DNA of 5,135 bases from Candidatus Poribacteria bacterium WGA-3G (GTDB lineage Bacteria > Poribacteria > WGA-4E > WGA-3G), in NCBI GenBank assembly GCA_000406005.1, contig ASZN01000166.1, positions 1 through 5,135 of the forward strand. The letters run 5' to 3'. The notes under the pieces are model-generated. The model did not search any database. It saw nothing but the letters and a program-made list of their open reading frames with translations, and was not told the origin of the DNA. Shown in pieces: positions 1 through 5,135 of the stretch. Numbering within the stretch: position 1 is the first letter of the stretch; each line of letters starts with the position of its first letter. The position numbers and the translations under genes were made by a program.

Positions 1-1015
1 GTCCGACGAGGTAACACGCCGTACCGATGTCAATATCTTCGGATGCCAGTGTAACCTGTGCACTCGGATCGACGCGAACGCCTTTGCGTGCCAGAGATTC
101 CCGCGTCTGCGCAAACAGTTCCGCTTCACCGGATAGGACGTTTGACCAGCGGTTCACACCGGACAGGACTTCTCCACGATAGATAAAAGCGTCTGTTTTT
201 AACCCGTCTTCATAGCAGTGACGAATGAGATCAACGTGATGAAGCTCGTCGTTCCGGTTTGGATGCGGTTGCAACCGGTGTATCCGTTCTAACAGTGCGC
301 TTTTCCGAATCAGTGTAATGCCTGTGTTCGTATACGCCTCGCCGCTGTGCCACCGGTCCCACATCTCCTGTTTCTCTGTCTCCGTCATATCGTACCACTC
401 TTTGGTTCCTGTGAGTCTTCCGTCAGTATCAAAGAACAGTCCGCCCTTGTCCACGACGGTTTCAGGAACTTTACCGCACAAGGTAACGTCCGCGCCGGAG
501 AGGAAGTGTGCGAGCAGCGTCTGTGCGAAGATAGCGCGTTCTAAGAACGGTTCGTCACCGAAGGCTACGCCGATCCATTCTGCGTCGGAGTCTTGGAGTG
601 CTGGCAGTGCTGCCTGTAACGCGCCGCCGGTGCCGTTCATCTCTTCTTGGATACACGGCACAGCGTTGGGACCGAGCAGTTGTGCCGCAGATCCGCTTTC
701 TTCTATACGCGATGCCATCTGTGGGTTGATGACGACGATATGGGGACGGTTACCGGGCAGGTAGCGTCGTGAGTGTTGGAGCATATTCTGTTCTCCGATT
801 GTGATGTCCAACGTTTTGCTTAAGCGTCCGGTAGGGTCAATCCGCGTGCCTTTACCAGCGGCGAGTACGACCCACTGCGGTGTGAGATAGTCTTCGACGG
901 CATCCGTCGGGAGTGTAGCGAGGAAGGTTTCAAATGTGTCTGCATCTGCGGAGATCGCAGTGAGCGTCTCTTCTAAATCGTGACCGAGTAGGTTTTCGAG
1001 GAGGTGTGTTTTCAT
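1..1015 (-). CDS. GlmU-like sugar-1-phosphate nucleotidyltransferase with beta-helix domain (C-terminus outside the window)
   Basis: The open frame reads from an ATG at 1015 to the left edge, giving 338 residues with no stop, so the 3' end is missing. Residues 48-58 carry the nucleotide-binding signature (VVLAAGKGTR) with a following Lys67. GlmU-type landmarks then appear in order: QEEMNGTGGA at 123-132, GDEP at 153-156, NTGI at 230-233, and GVNRW at 286-290. From about residue 312 the sequence (GVRVDPSAQV, then DIDIG) resembles the start of the left-handed beta-helix acetyltransferase domain. In GlmU these two domains make UDP-N-acetylglucosamine in the cytoplasm; the substrate here is inferred only by resemblance. 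About 45 residues precede the nucleotide-binding loop, against about 10 in E. coli GlmU. The ATG directly follows the hsdM stop (TAAATG) without a clear Shine-Dalgarno site, so translational coupling is likely. It could be a housekeeping GlmU or a paralogue with another sugar. Confidence 0.85.
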   Translation of the reverse strand, partial: MKTHLLENLLGHDLEETLTAISADADTFETFLATLPTDAVEDYLTPQWVVLAAGKGTRIDPTGRLSKTLDITIGEQNMLQHSRRYLPGNRPHIVVINPQMASRIEESGSAAQLLGPNAVPCIQEEMNGTGGALQAALPALQDSDAEWIGVAFGDEPFLERAIFAQTLLAHFLSGADVTLCGKVPETVVDKGGLFFDTDGRLTGTKEWYDMTETEKQEMWDRWHSGEAYTNTGITLIRKSALLERIHRLQPHPNRNDELHHVDLIRHCYEDGLKTDAFIYRGEVLSGVNRWSNVLSGEAELFAQTRESLARKGVRVDPSAQVTLASEDIDIGTACYLVG

Positions 1016-2482
1016 TTAGTTCTTACTGTCCAATTCTGCTTGAATGTTCTGAAACTGTGCTAATGCGGCCTCTAAGTTTTCTGTGATTTCTGCCACTAAT
1101 ACATCTGGCGTTGGAAGGTCTGCTGCATCCTCAACGGAGTCCTCCTTTAGCCAGAAGATGTCAAGGTTGACCTGCTCACGTTCCATGAGTTCTTCATAAC
1201 TGTAAGCGCGGAATCGCTCTGTTTCAACTCGATCCTCGCGATTGTCTGGATTGTAGACGTTGATAAAGTCTCGCAAATTGGTGTCTTGCAACGGGTTTGT
1301 TTTAAGTGTAAAGTTTTTGTTTGTGCGTAAGTCGTAGATCCACAATTTTTGCGTCCACGGTTCTTCACGCGCCGGTCTCTTATCGAAAAAGAGTACGTTT
1401 GCCTTAACGCCTTGCGCATAGAAAATTCCAGTAGGGAGTCGTAAGAGGGTATGGACATCAAATTGATTGAGCAGCTGCTGGCGAATCGTCTCACCGGGAC
1501 CGCGTTCAAAGAGTACATTATCTGGAAGGACAACAGCAGCGCGTCCATCCGTTTTGAGAATCGTCTTGATATGCTGCAGAAAGTTGAACTGTTTATTTGA
1601 GGTCGTTGCCCAGAAATCGTCGCGTTCATACGTGAGCGACGTGTTCCTGCGTTTACCGCCATTGGTGGCAATTGTAATGCTACTCCTGTTCCCAAAGGGC
1701 GGATTGGTTAGCACTATATCGTAGCGGGTTCCCGGGTCTCTACTAAGGCTATCATCGGTTGTAATTGGGCTCTCGGTTCCACCGATACCGTGCAAGTATA
1801 GATTCATCACACAGAGACGAACGACGTTATCAACGATGTCTGTACCAGCGAAGGTGCTAAATCTAAGGAATTCCTTCTGTTCACGAGTCATCGTGCTGCC
1901 GTATTTTTCGGAGATATAGTCGTGTGCTGCGAGAAAGAAGCCGCCGGTGCCGCATGCTGGATCGCAGACAGTTTCCATAGGCACCGGACGCATCACCGTA
2001 ACCATCGCCTTGATGAGTGGACGTGGTGTGAAGTACTGACCTGCGCCGCTTTTGGTATCTTCGGCGTTTTTCTGTAGAAGTCCTTCGTAGATCGTGCCTT
2101 TGATGTCGCCAGTCATCCCGCTCCAATTTTCATCATTGATGAGATGGATCAGGCGTTGTAGGTTCGCTGGGGTCTGAATACGATTCTGCGATTTACGGAA
2201 TATCACGCCGAGTAAACCTTCTGCATTGCTTAGTTCTCGGAGGGTTTTGACGTACTGCGTCTCTAACGCTGTACCGCTCTCCTTGCGTAGGCTTTCCCAA
2301 TCCAAATCTGCTGGGATAGTTGAAGGTTTGTTGAAAGGCGGTTTTGTCTGTTCGTCAGCGAGTTTGAGGAACAGTAGATAGGTGAGTTGTTCGACGTAAT
2401 CGCCGTAGCTGACCCCGTCATCTCGGAGGACATTACAGAAATTCCAGAGTTTCTGAACAATGGTTGCGGATTCGTTTGACAT
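1016..2482 (-). CDS. hsdM: Type I restriction-modification system DNA methyltransferase subunit (HsdM)
   Basis: A 488-residue N6-adenine DNA methyltransferase subunit of the type I class, about the usual length (E. coli HsdM is 529). Residues 8-45 fit the helical HsdM N-terminal domain (KLWNFCNVLR, then LTYLLFLKLADE). The catalytic domain shows GQYFTPR at 148-154, the S-adenosylmethionine-binding motif DPACGTGGFF at 174-183, and the catalytic motif NPPF at 260-263, so the key residues are intact. The last 30 residues look coiled-coil, where HsdM usually contacts HsdS. An AAGGG ribosome site sits 6 nt before the ATG. It lies 30 nt after the 135-aa gene and abuts the GlmU-like gene with no gap. 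In this family HsdM needs HsdS for target choice and HsdR for cleavage. Neither is in the window, so it may be part of a split locus or a modification-only remnant. Confidence 0.96.
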   Translation of the reverse strand: MSNESATIVQKLWNFCNVLRDDGVSYGDYVEQLTYLLFLKLADEQTKPPFNKPSTIPADLDWESLRKESGTALETQYVKTLRELSNAEGLLGVIFRKSQNRIQTPANLQRLIHLINDENWSGMTGDIKGTIYEGLLQKNAEDTKSGAGQYFTPRPLIKAMVTVMRPVPMETVCDPACGTGGFFLAAHDYISEKYGSTMTREQKEFLRFSTFAGTDIVDNVVRLCVMNLYLHGIGGTESPITTDDSLSRDPGTRYDIVLTNPPFGNRSSITIATNGGKRRNTSLTYERDDFWATTSNKQFNFLQHIKTILKTDGRAAVVLPDNVLFERGPGETIRQQLLNQFDVHTLLRLPTGIFYAQGVKANVLFFDKRPAREEPWTQKLWIYDLRTNKNFTLKTNPLQDTNLRDFINVYNPDNREDRVETERFRAYSYEELMEREQVNLDIFWLKEDSVEDAADLPTPDVLVAEITENLEAALAQFQNIQAELDSKN

Positions 2483-2488
2483 AGATAA

Positions 2489-2493
2489 CCCTT
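2489..2493 (-). promoter_or_regulatory. Ribosome binding site of hsdM
   Basis: On the minus strand AAGGG lies 6 nt before the ATG at 2482. It supports that start and shows that hsdM has its own translation signal inside the 30-nt gap after the 135-aa gene. Confidence 0.65.
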
Positions 2494-2512
2494 AATTGCG
2501 CTTAGTCTAAAA

Positions 2513-2920
2513 TCAGATGCCTTCGGGCCGCATCACTAATTTGCAGAGAAGTGCAAGTTCTCTGAAAATTTCACGCCGATCCTCTATGTTTGTTGGTATC
2601 GGTGTAATGTTTGCATGTAGTTCATGTGGGTACGGGGCTGGGATCACTTTAATATTTTTCTTACAAAAAAGTTGGTTCTCATAAAATATACTCGCCGAGA
2701 AGTCAGCTCTTGCTTTTATTTTAATCTTCCCTTCGACATATATCTTCCCGATTTCCCACACTTGATTTTCAGTGAGTGATGAAATACGATACACAGAGAG
2801 TTCGTTTGGACTTTTTTTGGTTGGGCTAAACGCCCTTGCTTTGACTTCCTTTTTCGTTGGGGTGAAACCGCTCTTGGAATTGATAAAATAGGTTAACTTC
2901 TCATCCGGTGAAATATTCAT
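2513..2920 (-). CDS. Uncharacterised 135-aa protein upstream of hsdM
   Basis: A complete 135-residue protein with an AAGGA ribosome site 6 nt before its ATG. It has no signal peptide or membrane segment and is probably cytoplasmic. The visible landmarks are AFSP at 30-33, LSVYRI at 41-46, VWEIG at 54-58, an ARAD stretch at 70-73, and HELHANI at 99-105. The pattern (AF.P..., LSVyRi..L.e..vW.iG, RAD, then H..HA.I) matches small proteins I have met annotated only as hypothetical, so it looks like a conserved family of unknown function. I cannot assign an activity. The two histidines near 99 and 102 could be functional, but that is a guess. It is likely transcribed together with hsdM, whose start is 30 nt after its stop. 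Base composition looks more AT-rich than hsdM. Confidence 0.85.
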   Translation of the reverse strand: MNISPDEKLTYFINSKSGFTPTKKEVKARAFSPTKKSPNELSVYRISSLTENQVWEIGKIYVEGKIKIKARADFSASIFYENQLFCKKNIKVIPAPYPHELHANITPIPTNIEDRREIFRELALLCKLVMRPEGI

Positions 2921-2926
2921 GTTAGG

Positions 2927-2931
2927 TCCTT
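2927..2931 (-). promoter_or_regulatory. Ribosome binding site of the 135-aa gene
   Basis: AAGGA on the minus strand with a 6-nt spacer to the ATG at 2920. It supports both the chosen start and the reality of this short gene. Confidence 0.7.
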
Positions 2932-2942
2932 GATTGAAAAAT

Positions 2943-2956
2943 ATTACCTAAGTAAT
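2943..2956. repeat. Short palindrome upstream of the 135-aa gene
   Basis: ATTAC and GTAAT arms flank four bases, giving a 14-bp near-palindrome with one mismatched pair, 22 bp before the start codon of the 135-aa gene. It could be an operator for the downstream operon, but it is short and AT-rich and may be chance. Confidence 0.3.
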
Positions 2957-3173
2957 GTGTAGCGGAACCTATAGACTAAGCTGAGAATTGCACCGGTCAA
3001 GAACTTCGGGATTCAGCGATTGTGTGCACTGACGCTAACGTAACACCGAAAAATATGTGGACATTTTCTGGTATCTCAGCATTATAGCTTTACCATATTC
3101 AGCAACAGCAAGGCTTTATTCAGAGAAGAAAGTAGCTAACACCATTTCTACTTCAATGCTTTTCAATAGGCAT

Positions 3174-3200
3174 GTAGCATAAACTGTTAGTTTGTGCTAC
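3174..3200. repeat. 12-bp stem, 3-nt loop hairpin
   Basis: The + strand reads GTAGCATAAACT, GTT, AGTTTGTGCTAC. This is a 12-bp stem with one T-G wobble in a + strand RNA, or one C-A mismatch in a minus-strand RNA, and a 3-nt loop. It lies 41 bp past the stop of the 184-aa gene. No T-run follows on either strand, so it is not a classic intrinsic terminator. It may protect the 3' end of the mRNA, or be a REP-like or element-end palindrome. Confidence 0.6.
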
Positions 3201-3214
3201 CGGACACTCCTTCA

Positions 3215-3243
3215 GAAAAGTCAGATATGTTATATCTATTTTC
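3215..3243 (-). repeat. AT-rich hairpin at the 3' end of the 184-aa gene
   Basis: On the minus strand the order is GAAAA, T, AGATAT, AAC, ATATCT, GAC, TTTTC. The 6-bp inner stem is perfect and the 5-bp outer stem is separated from it by a small internal loop. It begins at the stop codon of the 184-aa gene and ends in a short T-rich stretch. It could slow or end transcription, but the stem is weak in GC and not a standard terminator. Confidence 0.4.
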
Positions 3244-3796
3244 AGAAATGGTATAACATTGCAAAAAAAACGGTGAGGGACCGAAGGTTTGATAGCGCGC
3301 AGGTTCCTTTGACTCTACGCGTGCTTCCTAAAGAGCCCCCATAAACCACTTGACTGTCGCCATATATACTCATTGTTGCTATCCCTTTGCTATCCTTTGA
3401 TCTCCACTCAAAATCAATTCCTCCATCCATCAACCAACCGATGTCAGGCATACGGACATTGTAATAATCAAGAATCTTCAGCAGCCAAAACGCATCACGA
3501 TAAGCGGGATCTGGGACTGGATCGATTTCGCTTTCCAATGCACATGCTTCCATAACCTCTTGGTAGACTTCTTGCAATTGTTGTTTTGCCTCAGTTAACC
3601 AAGAGGAGTCAAGATCTGCCACAGAAGACGGATTTAGCATTGTATCATCAGATACTCTCAAAGACCTATAATCTTGTGTTTGCAAATCTTGGCGATAAGA
3701 CGTTGGGAGTGAAACATTAGGGATAGCCATAAAATCTGACTCCATTTCGTTTTGAAGATCCTCGCGATGTAGGAGAGGTCTCCTTGATTTTATCAT
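3242..3796 (-). CDS. Uncharacterised 184-aa protein paired with the TIGR04255-family gene
   Basis: I do not recognise a named family for this complete 184-residue soluble protein. Its ATG overlaps the stop of the TIGR04255 gene by one base (TAATG), so the two are very likely co-transcribed and translationally coupled. That overlap is why I chose this start, although Met23 (ATG at 3728-3730), with GGAG 9 nt before it, is a possible alternative. Residues 1-60 look poorly ordered. Residues 64-90 look helical (SWLTEAKQQL, then EVMEACALES). From 117 on, PDIGWLMDGGIDFEWRS is followed by SIYGDSQVVYGG, suggesting a compact beta-rich C-terminal domain of the kind P..g...dGGi.fEW...g...siy.dg. I recall similar small hypothetical proteins with this G-G-I-x-x-E-W pattern but no activity for them. 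No catalytic motif is evident. Confidence 0.8.
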   Translation of the reverse strand: MIKSRRPLLHREDLQNEMESDFMAIPNVSLPTSYRQDLQTQDYRSLRVSDDTMLNPSSVADLDSSWLTEAKQQLQEVYQEVMEACALESEIDPVPDPAYRDAFWLLKILDYYNVRMPDIGWLMDGGIDFEWRSKDSKGIATMSIYGDSQVVYGGSLGSTRRVKGTCALSNLRSLTVFFAMLYHF

Positions 3797-4611
3797 TATT
3801 TACGTCCCCATATTTGCGTTTGGATGTTTTCTGTAAAGAGAGAAACGAATTTTTCCCGAATTTGCTCACGAGCTGCCTTAAACCAATCTATCATTGTGTA
3901 GTTAGCGTTTTCTGGAAAACCGCGCATCGTGAAATCAGTTTGTAGTGTTTGGCTTTCTTCAGGCATCTTTACACGATTTCTTATAGTGAGATGCAATCTA
4001 CCATGTAAATCTTCAGGCGTAAATGAGGTACTGAAAATTAAAGACTCGGCTCCCAGCCAAAACGACTCAGACTGTTGGCAATCAACAAACATATTATATA
4101 TTTCCGAAATTTCATCAAGCCTATCCCAACCATCTCCTTGCTTGAGCTGATCAATGTAGGTTAACTCATACTGCAGCGGGGTTACTTCACCAATTTTCAT
4201 ATCTTTTATTATTTGGCAGAAACGGTTGTAGAAGTTTTCAAATTTGCCGCAAATGGTGGAAAACCCTGGGTATTGTTGATTCAGGTCAATTTTACGCCAG
4301 TTGAATGTGAATCGGTCGCGTTGGACTTGTAAGATTTGGCTTTTATCTTCATGGGTAAACCATATTCGAGCGAGATCAGGGGCACGACGTAGCTGCAACT
4401 GAGGTTCATGAATTCGACTTGGAAATTCTTCCACTATAGGGCTAACCGGAGATTGCTCCTCAATGCCCATAAACCCATCTTCCCTAAATTCCTGCCAGAT
4501 TTGCCCAAGATGTGGTGCAAGTAAACTATCAAGAGACTGGAAAAGAACACTCAACACAACCTCATCTACTGGCGGACGCGCAAAATCAAGTTTCTTTTTT
4601 CGTGTATCCAT
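3796..4611 (-). CDS. TIGR04255 family protein
   Basis: A complete 271-residue protein that fits the sporadically distributed TIGR04255 family, whose usual length is about 250 residues and whose function is unknown. The supporting features are an N-terminal FARPPVDEVVLSVLF (10-24), the characteristic LQVQRDRFTFNWRK at 94-107 followed by YPGF at 114-117, the segment YELTYIDQL at 148-156, GRLHLTIRNR at 204-213, and a C-terminal IWGRK. There is no signal peptide or membrane helix. It starts 50 nt downstream of a strong promoter -10 box, with only a weak GGG-type ribosome site. Its stop overlaps the start of the 184-aa gene by one base. Members are patchily distributed in bacteria and archaea, which suggests horizontal spread. 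A defence or toxin-antitoxin role would be inference only. Confidence 0.88.
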   Translation of the reverse strand: MDTRKKKLDFARPPVDEVVLSVLFQSLDSLLAPHLGQIWQEFREDGFMGIEEQSPVSPIVEEFPSRIHEPQLQLRRAPDLARIWFTHEDKSQILQVQRDRFTFNWRKIDLNQQYPGFSTICGKFENFYNRFCQIIKDMKIGEVTPLQYELTYIDQLKQGDGWDRLDEISEIYNMFVDCQQSESFWLGAESLIFSTSFTPEDLHGRLHLTIRNRVKMPEESQTLQTDFTMRGFPENANYTMIDWFKAAREQIREKFVSLFTENIQTQIWGRK

Positions 4612-4660
4612 AATGTACTACCCAATCAAATTTTAATATTAATTTACTACTCTTTTGTAT

Positions 4661-4689
4661 ATTATAACATTAATTTTTCTCAAGTGCAA
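4661..4689 (-). promoter_or_regulatory. Sigma70-type promoter of the TIGR04255/184-aa pair
   Basis: On the minus strand, TTGCAC (4684-4689) and a perfect TATAAT (4661-4666) are separated by exactly 17 bp. Transcription would start near 4654, leaving a leader of about 40 nt before the ATG at 4611. It makes the two-gene module independent of the UPF0175 gene upstream. Confidence 0.8.
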
Positions 4690-4712
4690 TGCCTATTTCA
4701 AATGTTGCACTT
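4682..4712. repeat. Inverted repeat overlapping the -35 box (candidate operator)
   Basis: AAGTGCAA at 4682-4689 and TTGCACTT at 4705-4712 are perfect 8-bp inverted arms, 15 bp apart, with centres 23 bp apart, about two helix turns. One arm covers the -35 hexamer of the promoter. This is the geometry of a dimeric repressor site. TTTCAAAT also occurs twice, at 4696-4703 and 4711-4718. The binding protein is unknown; UPF0175 or a product of the module are candidates by proximity only. Confidence 0.5.
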
Positions 4713-4730
4713 TCAAATAACCAACTTGAT

Positions 4731-4748
4731 AGTTTATAACAGTTTATA
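4731..4748. repeat. Tandem AGTTTATA repeat at the UPF0175 stop
   Basis: AGTTTATA appears at 4731-4738 and again at 4741-4748, a 10-bp period, spanning the stop codon of the UPF0175 gene. The 11 bases TAACAGTTTAT at 4737-4747 recur in reverse complement at 3179-3189, inside the hairpin on the other side of the TIGR04255 module. Confidence 0.4.
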
Positions 4749-5034
4749 GGGTTGGTCCATCGAAATCTTTCAAGGCACTTTTAACTTCGGCATCTAACGC
4801 TTCTGTTGTGAGACTGTCGTCAAAAGGAGAAATGCCGGTTTCATACATCAGATCCGAGAGATCCCATCGCGAAATGTTGAGAAGTTGTGCTGCCCTACCC
4901 GCGCTAATGTCGCCTTGACGGAGGAGTTCAAGCACAAAAGCCTCTCTCGCCTTGTGCTCCGCGTCCACTTTATGTTGCAGTAAGACCTCATCAAGCGGTA
5001 ATGTAAATCGGACTTCAAGTTCTGTTTTTGCCAT
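4744..5034 (-). CDS. UPF0175 family protein (antitoxin-like, helix-turn-helix)
   Basis: A 96-residue protein starting at the ATG at 5034. A GTG nine bases upstream is open in frame, but AGGAGGT (5042-5048) overlaps it and sits at ideal distance from the ATG, so the ATG is chosen. Residues 28-39 (KAREAFVLELLR) and 40-70 (GDISAGRAAQLLNISRWDL, then YETGISPFD) match the UPF0175 pattern: a helix, then a helix-turn-helix-like unit with AAQLLNISRW. Family members are small proteins often encoded next to PIN-domain toxins and proposed as their antitoxins. No toxin gene follows: the next gene is TIGR04255, 132 bp away with its own promoter. The acidic tail 76-93 (TTEALDAEVKSALKDFDG) may be the partner-binding part. 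It lies 15 nt after the upstream gene fragment, so the two are probably one operon. Confidence 0.85.
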   Translation of the reverse strand: MAKTELEVRFTLPLDEVLLQHKVDAEHKAREAFVLELLRQGDISAGRAAQLLNISRWDLSDLMYETGISPFDDSLTTEALDAEVKSALKDFDGPTL

Positions 5035-5041
5035 ACAACTC

Positions 5042-5048
5042 ACCTCCT
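5042..5048 (-). promoter_or_regulatory. Ribosome binding site of the UPF0175 gene
   Basis: AGGAGGT on the minus strand has 7 nt between it and the ATG at 5034. It decides between that ATG and the in-frame GTG at 5043, which overlaps this site. Confidence 0.8.
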
Positions 5049-5049
5049 G

Positions 5050-5135
5050 TTATTCATCCTCATCTCCCCATAATTCTGCTAATAACGCGTCCCTAATATA
5101 GTCGTCATGGCGTTCACCGAGGTCTGTGACATTAG
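5050..5135 (-). CDS. C-terminal fragment of an unidentified protein, possibly an antitoxin
   Basis: The frame is open from the right edge to a TAA at 5050-5052 and gives 27 residues: NVTDLGERHDDYIRDA followed by LLAELWGDEDE. It is the only one of the three minus-strand frames here without an early stop, and the stop sits 15 nt before the UPF0175 start, which supports it being real. A tail of the type (D-L-x-x-x-H-D-x-Y) followed by an acidic end recalls small ribbon-helix-helix antitoxins of VapB type, but 27 residues cannot settle this. The start and most of the gene lie outside the window. Confidence 0.6.
   Translation of the reverse strand, partial: NVTDLGERHDDYIRDALLAELWGDEDE

Larger units (their letters stand above)
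2921..3241. other. Noncoding spacer between the 184-aa gene and the 135-aa/hsdM operon
   Basis: About 320 bp with no credible gene on either strand: the longest minus-strand ATG frames I read by eye are about 9 and 15 codons. It must contain the 3' end of the upstream transcript and probably the promoter of the 135-aa/hsdM/GlmU-like operon. I found no convincing promoter. TATAAT at 3081-3086 (minus) has only a poor -35 (TTGCTG at 19 bp), and TTGACC at 2995-3000 has only TCTATA at 19 bp. The side next to the 184-aa gene holds two hairpins, and the side next to the 135-aa gene a short palindrome; both are listed separately. Confidence 0.7.

Noticed and set aside
318..764. Plus-strand open frame of 148 codons
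   Set aside because: It lies wholly inside the GlmU-like gene on the other strand, whose protein shows ordered family motifs. The plus-strand product is serine/proline-rich and resembles no protein. The nested frame at 347-544 fails for the same reason.
1147..2460. Open frames inside hsdM (1147-1695, 1881-2126 and 2263-2460 minus; 1467-1724 plus)
   Set aside because: They overlap a full-length HsdM with intact motifs and read as low-quality arginine/serine-rich shadows.
2970..3000. TTGACC with TCTATA as promoter of the 135-aa gene
   Set aside because: The spacer is 19 bp and the -10 is poor, so it is mentioned only in the spacer entry.
3081..3111. TATAAT with TTGCTG as minus-strand promoter
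   Set aside because: The -10 is perfect but the only -35 candidate is weak at 19 bp and the leader would be about 150 nt. It is possible but not supportable.
3128..3154. GAAAGTAG and CTACTTC as a third hairpin
   Set aside because: The stem has a bulge and a 12-nt loop and is too weak to call.
3771..3784. AGGAGA/TCTCCT palindrome inside the 184-aa gene
   Set aside because: A 6-bp perfect repeat with a 2-bp centre in coding sequence is likely chance.
3373..4150. Plus-strand frames at 3373-3555 and 3929-4150
   Set aside because: They are antisense to the 184-aa and TIGR04255 genes, lack good ribosome sites and have no recognisable features.
1..5135. CRISPR array, tRNA, rRNA or insertion sequence
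   Set aside because: No regularly spaced repeats, no cloverleaf-like or rRNA-like stretch and no transposase frame were seen.

Overview
The window is 5,135 bp of bacterial DNA in which every gene I can support lies on the minus strand, so it reads from right to left. It looks like an accessory region: an antitoxin-like gene, two genes of a sporadically distributed uncharacterised family type, a type I DNA methyltransferase, and a sugar nucleotidyltransferase. The strong Shine-Dalgarno sites and a consensus sigma70-type promoter are ordinary bacterial signals. The gene mix resembles large accessory-rich genomes such as Candidatus Poribacteria or cyanobacteria, but that is a low-confidence impression and no marker gene is present.

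Right end (5135 to 4744): the last 27 codons of a gene that starts outside the window, then after 15 nt a complete 96-aa UPF0175-type antitoxin-like protein with a strong ribosome binding site. The PIN-type toxin often found beside UPF0175 genes is not visible here.

Middle module (4743 to 3242): an AT-rich spacer carries a near-consensus promoter (TTGCAC, 17 bp, TATAAT) with an 8-bp inverted repeat overlapping its -35 box. It drives a TIGR04255-family protein (271 aa) and an overlapping (TAATG) 184-aa protein of unknown function. The two form a tight pair with its own promoter. Downstream, 2921-3241 is noncoding and holds two successive hairpins that share the same 3-nt loop.

Left module (2920 to 1): a 135-aa protein of unknown function, then after 30 nt a full-length HsdM (488 aa, motifs GQYFTP, DPACGTGGF and NPPF). 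HsdM is followed with no gap (TAAATG) by a GlmU-like protein, nucleotidyltransferase domain plus the start of a left-handed beta-helix, which runs off the left edge. HsdS, the usual next gene after hsdM, is not seen, and neither is HsdR. The direct coupling of a DNA methyltransferase to a sugar-1-phosphate nucleotidyltransferase is the oddest arrangement in the window.

By eye, the GlmU-like gene and hsdM are richer in GC than the middle genes and spacers, which suggests the segments have different histories.
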